The notes: a model not told the origin generated them from the sequence alone. A stretch of 64,000 nucleotides of DNA from JALYOC01 sp036675345 (GCA_036675345.1 JAKFFE010000020.1:372001-436000); one strand, 5' to 3'; counted from the stretch's first letter, positions 51,686 to 60,748 are shown. Translations and numbers: made by a program.

Positions 51686-52032
51686 CGCAGCAGCAGCAGG
51701 ACCAGGGCCAGCGCGGCCGGGGTCCCCTGCAGCAGCAGGATCCGCCGGCTGACGGTGACCCCTCCCACCACCGCCGCCCCCACCACGAAGCCCAGGGTGT
51801 ACAGCCGCAGGGTGGGGTCGCCGGAGACGGCGGCCCACAGCAGGCCGATCGCCAGGAACAGGTTGTAGAAGCCCTGGTTCATCGCCAGCACCGCGGTGGC
51901 CTCCGCCTGGGCCGCGTCCATCCGGAAGGTCTTGCGCCCCAGCGGCTTCTTCCAGAGGAAGGACTCGAGGACGAAGAAGTACAGGTGCTCGATCCCGGAG
52001 AGGATTAGCAGGGCGGTGATCGCGACGTCCAT
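51682..52032 (-). CDS. DUF1304 membrane protein
   Basis: The 116-residue protein has about four membrane helices and matches DUF1304: LILSGIEHLYFFVLESFLWKKPLGRKTF, then AMNQGFYNLFLAIGLLWA. The family's function is unknown. It follows the LysR gene by 14 bp on the same strand and is presumably under that promoter. Confidence 0.86.
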   Translation of the reverse strand: MDVAITALLILSGIEHLYFFVLESFLWKKPLGRKTFRMDAAQAEATAVLAMNQGFYNLFLAIGLLWAAVSGDPTLRLYTLGFVVGAAVVGGVTVSRRILLLQGTPAALALVLLLLR

Positions 52033-52046
52033 GGGGTGGGGCCTCG

Positions 52047-52943
52047 CTACTGCAGGGGGTGACGGGTGTAGCTCTCCGCCAGCGCGGAGAACAGGGCGCG
52101 GCGCGGATCATCGCGGCGAAAGACCAGCCGGAAGTAGTCGAACAGCGGGTTGACCTCGGGGAGAATCCGCTGCAGCCGGCCGGCCTCCAGATCGGCCCGG
52201 GCGAAGTACAGGGGCAGCACCGCCACCCCCTTCTCCTCCAGCACCAGCCGGCGCATCGGTTCGATCGAACCGGCCCGGAGCACCGACTTGAACTGCAGCC
52301 GGTCTCCGCCGCGCGGGCTGTCCCGCCAGTAGCTGAACAGCGGCAGCGCGGCGTTGATGTCCACCAGCACGTGCTCCCGGGCGTCGCCGTCCTCGGTCAG
52401 CGGCAAGCGGCGCAGCAGCCCCGGCGCCCCCACGAACACGTAGTCCTCCTTGTGCAGCCGGGCCCCGTCCAGCAGGGGATCGGTCACCCGGTGCGAGCTG
52501 AGGCACAGGTCGATCTCCCGGTCCTTCACCCGCTGGTGCAGTTCGCTCCCCGAGCCGCCAAAGAAGTAGTGCAGGGAGAGAAAGGGGTGGGCCTGGAGGA
52601 TCCGGTCGTGCAGCGGCAGCAGGTAGGACAGCCCCAGCTCGTAGCGGGTGCCCAGGGTCAGCTCCACCGGCAGCGGCCGGTCGTCGCGGCCGATCAGCGC
52701 GCACCGCTCCAGCCCCTCCAGCACCTCCTTCACCCGGGGGACCAGCGCCAGCCCCGCCTCGGTGAGGCTGAGGGTGCGGGTGGTGCGGTGGAACAGCTGC
52801 ACCCCCAGCTGGTCCTCCAGCTGCTTGATCCGCTGACCGAAGGCGGTGGGGGTCAGGGCCACCGCCTTGGCCGCGGAACGGAAGGAGGTGGCGCGGGTGG
52901 CCGCGTCGAAGCAGTGGAGGTTTTCGATCGAGGGCAGGGCCAA
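52047..52943 (-). CDS. LysR-family transcriptional regulator
   Basis: The 298-residue regulator has an N-terminal winged HTH (residues about 5-65: LHCFDAATRATSFRSAAKAVALTPTAFGQRIKQLEDQLGVQLFHRTTRTLSLTEAG split by a recognition helix) and a periplasmic-binding-like effector domain (about 90-290). The usual VSQS of the recognition helix reads PTAF here, so DNA contacts may differ. It is probably co-transcribed with DUF1304 and may control it. The 151-bp gap to the LpoA-like gene should hold its promoter and operator. Confidence 0.9.
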   Translation of the reverse strand: MALPSIENLHCFDAATRATSFRSAAKAVALTPTAFGQRIKQLEDQLGVQLFHRTTRTLSLTEAGLALVPRVKEVLEGLERCALIGRDDRPLPVELTLGTRYELGLSYLLPLHDRILQAHPFLSLHYFFGGSGSELHQRVKDREIDLCLSSHRVTDPLLDGARLHKEDYVFVGAPGLLRRLPLTEDGDAREHVLVDINAALPLFSYWRDSPRGGDRLQFKSVLRAGSIEPMRRLVLEEKGVAVLPLYFARADLEAGRLQRILPEVNPLFDYFRLVFRRDDPRRALFSALAESYTRHPLQ

Positions 52944-53094
52944 GCGGGCGAACTGTAGTCGGTTGTCGGACCGACCTGCGCGGATGTTGGCACGCGGCTG
53001 GCAAAACCACCCCCGCTGGCGGCCGCCCGGCCGCGAACATCGCCTGCATCGCCACTCTTTGCAGTCACGCCTCTTCTGCTATGCCCAAGGCCGC

Positions 53095-55212
53095 ATGACT
53101 CGAGCAAACCTCCTCCCCCTGGTGGCGCTGGCCACTGCCGCCCTGCTCACTGGTTGCCCGCGGCCGTCCGGAGGCGGCCAGGTGCGGCCAGACGGCGACA
53201 CCGACGGCCAGGGCCCCCAGTTCCCCACCCGGCCCACGGTGGAGGTGAAGCGCAGCCCGGAGGCGGACCAGGCCCTGGCCCAGGCCGCCCGGGTGGAGGA
53301 CCCGGAGGCGAAGGCGGAGGCCTTCCTGGCGGTCCGCAAGGCCTACCCGGAGAGCACCGCCGGACAGGAGGCGCTGTACCGGGCGGGGGTGATCTACTTC
53401 GAGTCCGAGCAGTACGCCCTGGCCCGCCGCAGCTTCAACGAGCTGCTGTTCGAGAACCCGCTCTTCGACAAGGCCCCGGACGCCAAGCTGAAGCTGGGCC
53501 TCTCCGCGCTGGAGATCGGCGCCTACCGGGACGCCTTCCACACCCTGGTCTCGCTGGCGGACCGCGCCCAGGGCGACGAACGCAAACAGCTGCTCCAGGC
53601 CGCCGAGCGCGCCGCGGTGGGCGCCCACCTGTTCGGGGAGGCGCTGAAGCTGTCGATCCGGCTGGCGGAGGAGGCCTCCAGCGTGCCGGAGCAGCAGGCG
53701 GCCCTGGCCCGGATCGAGAGCCTGATCGAGGGGAAGGTGGGCTTCATCGACATCGCCGCGGTGGCCGAGGACCTGCCCGCCACCAACCCCGCCTGGCCGC
53801 TGGTGACCTTCAAGCTGGCGCGGATCTTCTTCCACCTGCGCGACTTCAACCGGCTGCAGGAGACCCTCAACCGCTTCCTCCAGAATGCTCCCAGCCATCC
53901 CTTCGCCGCCCAGGCCCAGGAGCTGCTGGACCGCTCCAACCGGCTGGTGCAGGCCAAGCCGAACGTGGTGGGGGTGATCCTGCCGATGACCGGCCGCTAC
54001 CAGCCCACCGGCGAGGCGGTGATGCGCGGGCTGCGGCTGGCGCTGGAGGGCAGCAACGTGGAGCTGGTGGTCAAGGACTCGCAGGGGGACGCCAACATCG
54101 CCGGGCGGGCGGTGGAGGAGCTGGCCTTCGACGACCAGGTGATCGCGATCATCGGCCCGCTGCTGGGAGACGACTCCCGCCGCGCCGCGCTGGGGGCGGA
54201 GGAGCTGCAGGTGCCGATCCTCACCCTCAGCCGCTCGGAGGGGATCACCGAGATCGGGCCCTTCGTGTTCCGCAACATGCTCACCACCTCCGCCCAGTCC
54301 GAGGCGCTGGCCCAGTACGGGACCGAGGTGATGGGCTTCAAGAAGTTCGCCCTCCTCTACCCCAGCATCCCGTACGGGGTGGAGCTGGCCAACTCCTTCT
54401 GGGACGAGGTCAACGCGCGCGGCGGCGAGGTGCGGGGCGCGGAGAGCTACGGCTTCGATCAGACGACCTTCAGCGGCGAGGCCAAGAAGCTGGTGGGCCG
54501 CTACTACCTGGAGGATCGCTCGGACTACGTCAGCGGCCACCGGGAGATCATGCAGGGCCCGGGGGATGCGTTCCGCAAGCGCAAGGCGGTGGAGGCCCTG
54601 AAGTCCAAGCTGGATCCGGTGATCGACTTCGAGGCGATCCTGATCCCGGACGACTGGAAGCGGGTGGGCCTGGTGGCCCCGGCGCTGGCGGTGGAGGACA
54701 TCGTCACCAACGCCTGCGATCCCAAGGACCTGGAGCGGATCCGCAAGACCACCGGCCGCAAGGACCTGCGGACGGTGACCCTGCTGGGGACCAACCAGTG
54801 GAGTTCACCCAAGGGGCGCAGCGGGCTGCCGGAGCTGATCGAGCGCGGCGGCAAGTTCGTGATGTGTTCGGTGTACGTGGATGGCTTCTTCGCCGACTCC
54901 AACCGCAAGGCCACCCGGCGCTTCGTGGAGCTGTACCGCGAGCGGCACGCGGACCTGGGCCGGGATCCCGGACTGCTGGAGGCGATCGGCTACGACTCGG
55001 CGGGGATGATCCGCAGCGTGATCGACAAGCAGAAGCCCCAGACCCGGCTGCAGTTCCGGGAGTCCCTGGCCAACTTGAAGGACTTCGACGGGGCCACCGG
55101 CAAGACCCACTTCTCCGAGGAGCGGGAGGCGAAGAAGCCGCTGTTCCTGCTGACCATCACCTCCAAGGGCGTCCGCGAGCTGGGCCCCACCGAGAAGATC
55201 GAAGGCAGCTAG
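53095..55212 (+). CDS. LpoA-like/TPR and periplasmic-binding lipoprotein
   Basis: The 705-residue lipoprotein starts MTRANLLPLVALATAALLTGCPRP. The N-terminal half is helical TPR-type repeats (EALYRAGVIYFESEQYALARRSFNELL). The C-terminal half is a Leu-binding-type periplasmic domain (VVGVILPMTGRYQPTGEAVMRGLRLAL, IAIIGPLLGDDSRRAALGAEELQVPILT). This order matches LpoA, the outer-membrane activator of penicillin-binding protein 1A in peptidoglycan synthesis. Alternatively it is a generic sensing lipoprotein. The C-terminal part is rich in predicted ligand-pocket segments. An ATG at 53095 is chosen. The gene stands alone. Confidence 0.85.
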   Translation: MTRANLLPLVALATAALLTGCPRPSGGGQVRPDGDTDGQGPQFPTRPTVEVKRSPEADQALAQAARVEDPEAKAEAFLAVRKAYPESTAGQEALYRAGVIYFESEQYALARRSFNELLFENPLFDKAPDAKLKLGLSALEIGAYRDAFHTLVSLADRAQGDERKQLLQAAERAAVGAHLFGEALKLSIRLAEEASSVPEQQAALARIESLIEGKVGFIDIAAVAEDLPATNPAWPLVTFKLARIFFHLRDFNRLQETLNRFLQNAPSHPFAAQAQELLDRSNRLVQAKPNVVGVILPMTGRYQPTGEAVMRGLRLALEGSNVELVVKDSQGDANIAGRAVEELAFDDQVIAIIGPLLGDDSRRAALGAEELQVPILTLSRSEGITEIGPFVFRNMLTTSAQSEALAQYGTEVMGFKKFALLYPSIPYGVELANSFWDEVNARGGEVRGAESYGFDQTTFSGEAKKLVGRYYLEDRSDYVSGHREIMQGPGDAFRKRKAVEALKSKLDPVIDFEAILIPDDWKRVGLVAPALAVEDIVTNACDPKDLERIRKTTGRKDLRTVTLLGTNQWSSPKGRSGLPELIERGGKFVMCSVYVDGFFADSNRKATRRFVELYRERHADLGRDPGLLEAIGYDSAGMIRSVIDKQKPQTRLQFRESLANLKDFDGATGKTHFSEEREAKKPLFLLTITSKGVRELGPTEKIEGS

Positions 55213-55329
55213 GAGCGTCGACTGGAGGACGGGACCTTGTGTCCCCGGGGCCGACGCAAGCGTCCACCGCGAACCCCACCCTCGCGATCAACAGGCCAGG
55301 CGAGCGGAGCGTCCCTAGGTTTGAGCCCT

Positions 55330-55941
55330 ATGAACGCTACCGCCGTCATCCTCGCCGCGGGTGAGTCCACCAAGCTGCCGGTCCCCAAGGCGATGCTGGA
55401 GTACGAGAAGGGCAAGAGCTTCCTGCGGTCGATCGCGGCGTCCTTCCGCAAGGCGGGCTGCGACGTGGTGGCGGTGGTGGGCTACCGCGGCGACGAGGTC
55501 CGCAGCCAGAACCCGGATGTGCGCCTGCTGGAGAACGTCGACTGGAAGTCCGGTCAGCTGGGCTCGGCGCGGATGGGGATCCAGGCCGCCCTGGACGACG
55601 GCGCGGAGGCGATCATCCTCCACCCGGTGGACATGCCCACCTTCCGCGCCTCCACGGTGAAGTCGCTGCTGGGGAAGCTGGATGGCGCCGAGGCGATCCT
55701 GCCGGAGTTCGAGGGCGTGACCGGCCGGCCGGTGGTGCTCAGCCGGTCCGCCGCGGAGAAGGTGCTGAAGATGGACAGCTCCGGGACGCTGGAGTCGGCG
55801 CTGCCCCGGCTGGCGGTGAAGAAGATGGCCACCAAGGACCCGGGGGTGATGGTGAACATCAACTCCGCCGAGGTGTACCAGCGGATCTTCGGGATGGAGC
55901 CCAAGGCCGCGCCCCCGCCCAAGAAGCGCGGCAAGAGCTAG
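55330..55941 (+). CDS. MobA/MocA-like nucleotidyltransferase
   Basis: The 203-residue protein has the NTP-transferase signature AVILAAGESTKLPVPKAML (the usual Arg of LAAGxSxR is Lys here). IILHPVDMPTFRASTVKSLL follows, then ILPEFEGVTGRPVVLSR, as in molybdenum-cofactor cytidylyl/guanylyltransferases. It may act on a cofactor or a sugar. The basic C-terminal tail (PPPKKRGKS) is unusual. The ATG at 55330 fits the domain start. It overlaps the convergent gene by 4 bp. Confidence 0.8.
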   Translation: MNATAVILAAGESTKLPVPKAMLEYEKGKSFLRSIAASFRKAGCDVVAVVGYRGDEVRSQNPDVRLLENVDWKSGQLGSARMGIQAALDDGAEAIILHPVDMPTFRASTVKSLLGKLDGAEAILPEFEGVTGRPVVLSRSAAEKVLKMDSSGTLESALPRLAVKKMATKDPGVMVNINSAEVYQRIFGMEPKAAPPPKKRGKS

Positions 55942-56309
55942 GCGGCGTAGACCCGGTCCAGCGGGCGGACCACCCGCTTGCCGTCGTTGGTCCGCTGCAG
56001 GGTGACGATGCCGCTGATCGCGTCCACCCGCACCACCTCCGCGGAGAAGCTGCCCCGTCCCTGGCGGTAGCTGACCAGGTCCCCCGCCGTCAGTCGGCCC
56101 TTGGGCGCGGCGCTGCGCACCGTCCGCCGGAGGGCCGTCTTGGCGGGCGCGGGCCGGGGTGCCTGGGCACGGACCCTCTTGGCCGGCGCGGGTCGGGGCG
56201 CGGGCGCCGGCGCCTCCTGGAGCCGGACCGGAAACCGGGCTGCCAGACGGCGTCCGAGGCTTTCGCCAAGCTGCTCGAAGAAGGCGTGGGGGGTGCGAAC
56301 TGGGGCCAT
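55938..56309 (-). CDS. Basic Pro/Ala-rich protein with C-terminal SH3-like segment
   Basis: The 123-residue protein has a Pro/Ala/Arg/Lys-rich middle (APAPAPRPAPAKRVRAQAPRP) and a C-terminal beta segment LTAGDLVSYRQGRGSFSAEVVRVDAISGIVTLQRTNDGKRV, which looks like a small KOW/SH3-type barrel. The N-terminal FFEQLGESLGRRLAARF may be an amphipathic helix. It could be nucleic-acid or ribosome associated, but this is a guess. Confidence 0.6.
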   Translation of the reverse strand: MAPVRTPHAFFEQLGESLGRRLAARFPVRLQEAPAPAPRPAPAKRVRAQAPRPAPAKTALRRTVRSAAPKGRLTAGDLVSYRQGRGSFSAEVVRVDAISGIVTLQRTNDGKRVVRPLDRVYAA

Positions 56310-56326
56310 ACCACGGACGTACTACG

Positions 56327-56350
56327 GGTTCCTGGCTATGCCCAGGAACC
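56327..56350. promoter_or_regulatory. Inverted repeat between divergent genes
   Basis: GGTTCCTGG (56327-56335), six bases, CCAGGAACC (56342-56350): perfect 9-bp arms in the gap between the 55938-56309 and 56448-56780 genes. An operator for one or both is plausible. Confidence 0.4.
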
Positions 56351-56447
56351 GACCAGGCGGTTGTCTGCTGCTTCGCAGCCTGGGAGGCGGGCAGGCAACT
56401 GGAGGGAGGGTGCGAGGGAGGCCGCGGGTGCCGAAATTCCAGGGACC

Positions 56448-56780
56448 ATGGGCGAGGCACTCCACCATCCGCTGGTTCCCGAGTTCATCTGTGAGTTCCA
56501 CCAGTCCGTCTCGGATACCGACGGCCACACCTACCAGTCGCGGGTCTACGGACTGGCGCAGGGCACCGGGATCTGGACCGCGGTGATCGTCTTCTTCCCG
56601 GAGGGACGGGGCGCGGTCCGGCGCACCCGCCCGGAGGCAGAGCACGACTCCCGCCGGCACCTGGCGGACTGGGCGTCGGCGATCACCCCCGCCTATCTGG
56701 AGACGGCGCTGGAGCGGTCCCAGCCGTTCACCGAGGCCGGCGCCCAGGGTCCCGAGCACGTGCAGGCGGTGCACGTCTGA
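56448..56780 (+). CDS. Hypothetical protein
   Basis: This 110-residue soluble protein has no signal peptide or membrane segment. It has a beta-rich start (FICEFHQSVSDTDGHTYQSRVYGLAQGTGIWTAVIVFFPEG) followed by helices. I recognise no family. AGGGACC precedes the ATG. It is convergent with the CBS gene, 4 bp apart. Confidence 0.6.
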   Translation: MGEALHHPLVPEFICEFHQSVSDTDGHTYQSRVYGLAQGTGIWTAVIVFFPEGRGAVRRTRPEAEHDSRRHLADWASAITPAYLETALERSQPFTEAGAQGPEHVQAVHV

Positions 56781-56784
56781 GTCG

Positions 56785-57213
56785 TCAGTGGGGGACGGGC
56801 AGCGGTTCGGGCTGCTCCTTCTGACGTTCCTCCAGCAGCACCCGCAGCACCCGCAGCGCGTCGGAGCGGGTGAAGATCCCGGCCACCTGCTTGTCCACCG
56901 CCACCACCGCCGAGCCGCGGCCGCGCGCCAGCATCTCCACCACCACCCGGGCCAGCGGGGTGTCCGGGGTGACCGCCAGCACCTCGCGGGTCATCGCCTC
57001 ATCCACCCCCACCTCCAGCGGATCCACCCCGGCCAGGGTCTCCACCAGGTGGAGGTCCCGCTGGGAGACCAGCCCCACCAGGGCGCCGTCCTCCACCACC
57101 GGCAGGTGCCGGATCCGGGCGCCGTTCATGATCCGGTGCACGTCCGCCAGCGTCTGGTCCGCCTCCACCGTGCGCACCGGGGTGGTCATGAAGTCCTGGA
57201 TGAGATCTCGCAT
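56785..57213 (-). CDS. CBS-domain-pair protein
   Basis: The 142-residue protein consists of two CBS motifs (MTTPVRTVEADQTLADVHRIMNGARIRHLPVVEDGALVGLVSQRDL, and MTREVLAVTPDTPLARVVVEML ... GIFTRSDALRVL). Such Bateman modules bind adenosyl nucleotides and usually regulate enzymes or transporters. There is no other domain. AAGGGGGCCGT precedes the ATG. A second CBS-pair gene lies 69 bp upstream on the same strand, and the two are paralogues. Confidence 0.88.
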   Translation of the reverse strand: MRDLIQDFMTTPVRTVEADQTLADVHRIMNGARIRHLPVVEDGALVGLVSQRDLHLVETLAGVDPLEVGVDEAMTREVLAVTPDTPLARVVVEMLARGRGSAVVAVDKQVAGIFTRSDALRVLRVLLEERQKEQPEPLPVPH

Positions 57214-57281
57214 ACGGCCCCCTTGCAGCAATGGTTGGCATCCCCACCCCTGGACGCAGGAAGTGCGCTTGGCTGCAGGGC

Positions 57282-57728
57282 TCAGCTGGGGCGGAGCTCC
57301 GGGTCCGTGGCCAGCTCGATCACCTCTCCCACCTCGTCCAGGTCCTTCGCCATCCGCAGGGCGAAGCGCACCCCGTCCGCCTCGGTGAGGATCCCCACCA
57401 GCACCCCGTCGCCGTCCACCACCGGCACGCAGCCGTATTGGTGCCGCAGCATCAGCTCCAGCGCGTCGCACAGCCGGGTCTGGGGAGAGACTGTCTGCAC
57501 CTCGCGGATCATCACATCCAGGGTCCGCAGCGACAGCAGCTCCTCCCGCCGCTGGGCCTGCACCCGGGCCAGGTCCCGCTGGCTGATCAGCCCGATCAAC
57601 GCCCCGCTGCGGGTGACCGGCAGGTGGCGGAAGCGGCCAAAGGCCATCAGGTTCTGCGCCAGGGTCAGGTCGTCATGCTCCTCCAGGGAGAGGACCTTCC
57701 GGGTCATGAAGTCTTGCACCAGGTACAT
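57282..57728 (-). CDS. CBS-domain-pair protein
   Basis: The 148-residue stand-alone Bateman module has FMTRKVLSLEEHDDLTLAQNLMAFGRFRHLPVTRSGALIGLISQRDL and VMIREVQTVSPQTRLCDALELMLRHQYGCVPVVDGDGVLVGILTEADG. Adenosine-nucleotide sensing is likely. It is adjacent and parallel to the paralogous gene at 56785-57213, a probable duplication. GGAGGAACGAGCC precedes the ATG. Confidence 0.88.
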   Translation of the reverse strand: MYLVQDFMTRKVLSLEEHDDLTLAQNLMAFGRFRHLPVTRSGALIGLISQRDLARVQAQRREELLSLRTLDVMIREVQTVSPQTRLCDALELMLRHQYGCVPVVDGDGVLVGILTEADGVRFALRMAKDLDEVGEVIELATDPELRPS

Positions 57729-57836
57729 GGCTCGTTCCTCCGAACGGGGGGGTGACTCCCCACCCGGGAGAAGAGCATCCGGCGTGCCACCGCCCCTCCG
57801 CTGGGGCGGGCGCGGTGGGCCGGCGAAAACCCTGCG

Positions 57837-60008
57837 TCAGCGGGTCGCGGGGACCCCCAGCTCCTGGAGCAGCCCGGTGGCGCCCTCCACCTCCTCCAGT
57901 TGCCAGAGCAGGTAGCGGACCTCGGCGGTGATGTTGCGGGCGATGCGGGGATCGAACGCGAAGTCGTTGGTGATGTTCTCCCAGACCCGGTCGAAGTTGA
58001 CGCCCACCAGCCGGCCCCGGCCGTCGATCACCGGGCTCCCGGAGTTGCCGCCGGTGGTGTCCAGGTCCGCCAGGAAGTCCACCGGGACCTCTCCCAGCAC
58101 CCGATCGCGCCAGCGGGAGGCGCCGGCCCGGCGGGCCGCGTCCTTCACCTTCTGGGGCAAGGCGAACGGCTCCTTCCCGGTGTCCTTGGCCAGCATCCCG
58201 GTGAGGGTGGTCTGGGGCAGCATCCAGATCCCGTCCCGGGGGGAGTACCCCTGCACCTTCCCCATCGAGATCCGCAAGGTGGAGTTGGCGTCCGGGGCCA
58301 GCGGCCGCCCGGCGTGCGCGGTCACCGCCGCCAGCCAGCGGGGACGCTGCTGGTAGGAGGCGCCCTTGCGCCGCTGCTCGGCCTGCAGCATCCGCTCGTA
58401 GTCCGCCCGCAGCGCCAGGCCCAGATCCAGCAGCAGATCGTTGCGGGCCCGGAGCTGCTCCGGGGTCTGGGTCACCATCTTCTGGCGCTCGCCGACGTCC
58501 AGCAGCCGGGTGTTGCCCAGCAGGACGCGGATCCGCCGCTCCTGCTCCTGACCGGTGGAGTCCCCGAAGGCCGAGTCCAGGGCCGCGATCCGCGAGCCGG
58601 CGGGCAGGGCCCGGGCGCGCTCGGCGAACCAGGCGATCAGCCTCCGCTCCGCTGGCGGGGACAGCGACCGCTGCTCCTTCTCCAGCTTCTCCAGCAGCTT
58701 GGGCAGCTCGCGCTCCATCAGCTCCGGGTCCCGCTCCAGGTCCGGCTTCTGCCGCTCGGCGCTGATGCGGGCGATCTGCAGCGCCATCCACAGCGCCTTG
58801 GAGGTGGAGGTGGAGCTGGGGCGGAACTGCCCGAGCAGGAAGTCGCGGTCGGCGGTCTGCAGCCGCTCCTCGGTCAGCGCCCCCAGGGCGGCGCGGGCCT
58901 CCAGGGCGGAGGCCAGCTTGGGCCGCTGCTGGGCAAAGGCCACCACCGCCTCCTCCTGGGCCCGGTGCTTCTCCAGCAGCTGGCGGCGGAGGAAGCCGTC
59001 CCGCTGTCCCTGGGCGTTCTTGAGCCGGTTGTGCCAGGTGCGCAGGGTGCTGGCGGTGGCGATCCGCGAGGCGTCGTCGGACCTGGCCACCTCCTCCAGG
59101 ATCGCCACCCACTCCCCGTAGGCCTTCTCCGCCAGCGGGTAGAAGTCCTCCACCCGCTCCTCCATCTCCCGGGCCACCAGCTGCCGGTAGGTGGTGCCGG
59201 GGTAGCCCAGCACCGCCACGAAGTCCCCCGGCTTCACCCCCTGGGCGGAGAGGGGGAAGAAGAACCGGGGCCGGTAGGGGACGTTGGCCGGATCGTGCGC
59301 CCGGGGCGAACCGTCCGGCGCCACGTAGGCCCGGGCGATCGCGAAGTCACCGGTGTGCCGCGGCCACATCCAGTTGTCGATCTCCCCGCCGTAGTTGCCC
59401 ACCGCGGCGGGCGGGGCGTAGACCAGCCGCACATCGGACAGCTGCACCGTCTCGGTGAGCATGAAGATCCGGCCGTCGTCGTAGACCCGCACATCGCAGC
59501 GCAGGTGGGGCGGCCGATCGCAGGCCGCGGCCAGCTCCTTCTGCTTGCGCTCCACCGCCTCGAAGCGCGCGGTGGGATCGCTGTGCTGGGCGATCAGCGC
59601 CGCGAACTGGGCGGTGACGTCGGTGAACTTGCGCGGGACGTAGATCCGCTCGGCGCGCCCGTGCAATTCGGCCGCGCGGGAGGAGGCCAGAAAGCCATTC
59701 TTGATCAGGTCGTTCTGGGGGGTGCTGTGCTGCTGCACCAGCGAGAACAGACAGTGGTGGTTGGTGACGATCAGCCCCTCGGCGGAGATGAACGCCGCCG
59801 AGCAGCCCCCCAGGCTGACCGCCGCCGCCAGCAGCCCGGTGCCCTCCTTGGCGTTCCACAGCCGCGAGGCGGGCAGCTGCAGCCCCTGGGCGCGCAGCCA
59901 GCCGGCGTCCAGCTGCAGCACCTGCTCCGGCATCCACTTGCCCTCCACGGCCGCAGCGGAGGGGGGAAGCAGCGACAGCAGCAGGACCGGGACCAGGAGC
60001 GAACGCAT
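57837..60008 (-). CDS. S46-family dipeptidyl-peptidase (DPP7/DPP11-like)
   Basis: The 723-residue periplasmic serine peptidase removes dipeptides from N-termini. It has a signal peptide (MRSLLVPVLLLSLLPPSAAA). The catalytic His is H85 in VTNHHC. GGEIDNWMWPRHTGDF provides the acid, and Ser656 lies in TTGGNSGSP. Arg674 (NFDRVW) sits 18 residues after the nucleophile, as does Arg673 in DPP11 of Porphyromonas gingivalis, which gives Asp/Glu specificity; DPP7 has Gly there. Length is typical. It follows the flavin reductase gene on the same strand. Confidence 0.92.
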   Translation of the reverse strand: MRSLLVPVLLLSLLPPSAAAVEGKWMPEQVLQLDAGWLRAQGLQLPASRLWNAKEGTGLLAAAVSLGGCSAAFISAEGLIVTNHHCLFSLVQQHSTPQNDLIKNGFLASSRAAELHGRAERIYVPRKFTDVTAQFAALIAQHSDPTARFEAVERKQKELAAACDRPPHLRCDVRVYDDGRIFMLTETVQLSDVRLVYAPPAAVGNYGGEIDNWMWPRHTGDFAIARAYVAPDGSPRAHDPANVPYRPRFFFPLSAQGVKPGDFVAVLGYPGTTYRQLVAREMEERVEDFYPLAEKAYGEWVAILEEVARSDDASRIATASTLRTWHNRLKNAQGQRDGFLRRQLLEKHRAQEEAVVAFAQQRPKLASALEARAALGALTEERLQTADRDFLLGQFRPSSTSTSKALWMALQIARISAERQKPDLERDPELMERELPKLLEKLEKEQRSLSPPAERRLIAWFAERARALPAGSRIAALDSAFGDSTGQEQERRIRVLLGNTRLLDVGERQKMVTQTPEQLRARNDLLLDLGLALRADYERMLQAEQRRKGASYQQRPRWLAAVTAHAGRPLAPDANSTLRISMGKVQGYSPRDGIWMLPQTTLTGMLAKDTGKEPFALPQKVKDAARRAGASRWRDRVLGEVPVDFLADLDTTGGNSGSPVIDGRGRLVGVNFDRVWENITNDFAFDPRIARNITAEVRYLLWQLEEVEGATGLLQELGVPATR

Positions 60009-60055
60009 GGCCGGGTAGATACCCCAGCCCCGCCGCGGGGACGAAGCGCTGGCCT

Positions 60056-60748
60056 TCAGTAGTTGAGGAAGATCCGGGCCCGGGGCAGCCCCCGGCCGAT
60101 CAGCACGTCGGTCACGCCCTGGACCATCTCCGCCTGACCGCAGAGGAAGGCGGCGGCGCCGCTGAGGTCGGCGGTGGGGACGTGCTCCTGCACATAGCCG
60201 GTCAGCCCCTCCCAGCCGGTGTCCCCGGGCTGGCTGACCGTCTGCACCACCTCCATCCCCGCCCGGCGCCACAGCTCGAGGTCGGCGGTGTAGGCGAAGC
60301 CATCCGGGGTGCGCACCCCGAAGAAGAGGGAGATCCGTCCGAACTTCTCCCGGTGGCGGAGCAGCACCCCCACCAGCGACCGCAGCGGGCTGATCCCGGA
60401 CCCGGTGGCGAACAGCAGCACGTCTCCGCCCTCGGCGTTCTCCACCGGGAAGCCGGACCCCTCCACCTGGCTGGCCAGGACCATCTCCCCCGGCCGCAGC
60501 GAGACCAGCGCCTCGGTCAGGGGGGTGCCGGCCTTCACCAGCAGCTCCAGCCGGTGCGGGTCCGCGCCCGGGGAGGAGGCGATGGCGAAGAAGCCCTCGC
60601 CCTTTCCCTCCAGGGTCAGGCGCACGAACTGGCCGGGGTGCTGGTGGCGGCCCTCCAGCGGAGTGCCCTTCACGTCCAGATGCACCTCCGCCAGACCGGC
60701 GGCCGAGGCCCGCGTGGAGATGACCCTGGTCTGGTACCAGCCGCCCAT
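60056..60748 (-). CDS. FAD-dependent ferredoxin-NADP-reductase-like oxidoreductase
   Basis: About 230 residues from MGGWYQTRV. The FAD-binding barrel has HPGQFVRLTLEGKGEGFFAIASSP. The NAD(P) domain has VLLFATGSGISPLRSLVGVLL and ends AFLCGQAEMVQGVTDVLIGRGLPRARIFLNY, the ferredoxin-reductase pattern. No 2Fe-2S domain is attached. An in-frame ATG at 60781 would add 11 residues, but MGGWYQTRV fits the domain start. It precedes the S46 peptidase gene by 47 bp. The electron partner is unknown. Confidence 0.84.
   Translation of the reverse strand: MGGWYQTRVISTRASAAGLAEVHLDVKGTPLEGRHQHPGQFVRLTLEGKGEGFFAIASSPGADPHRLELLVKAGTPLTEALVSLRPGEMVLASQVEGSGFPVENAEGGDVLLFATGSGISPLRSLVGVLLRHREKFGRISLFFGVRTPDGFAYTADLELWRRAGMEVVQTVSQPGDTGWEGLTGYVQEHVPTADLSGAAAFLCGQAEMVQGVTDVLIGRGLPRARIFLNY

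Noticed and set aside
52944..53094. Extension of the LpoA-like gene upstream to 52846
   Set aside because: It would overlap the LysR start region and place non-signal sequence before a perfect lipoprotein signal at 53095.
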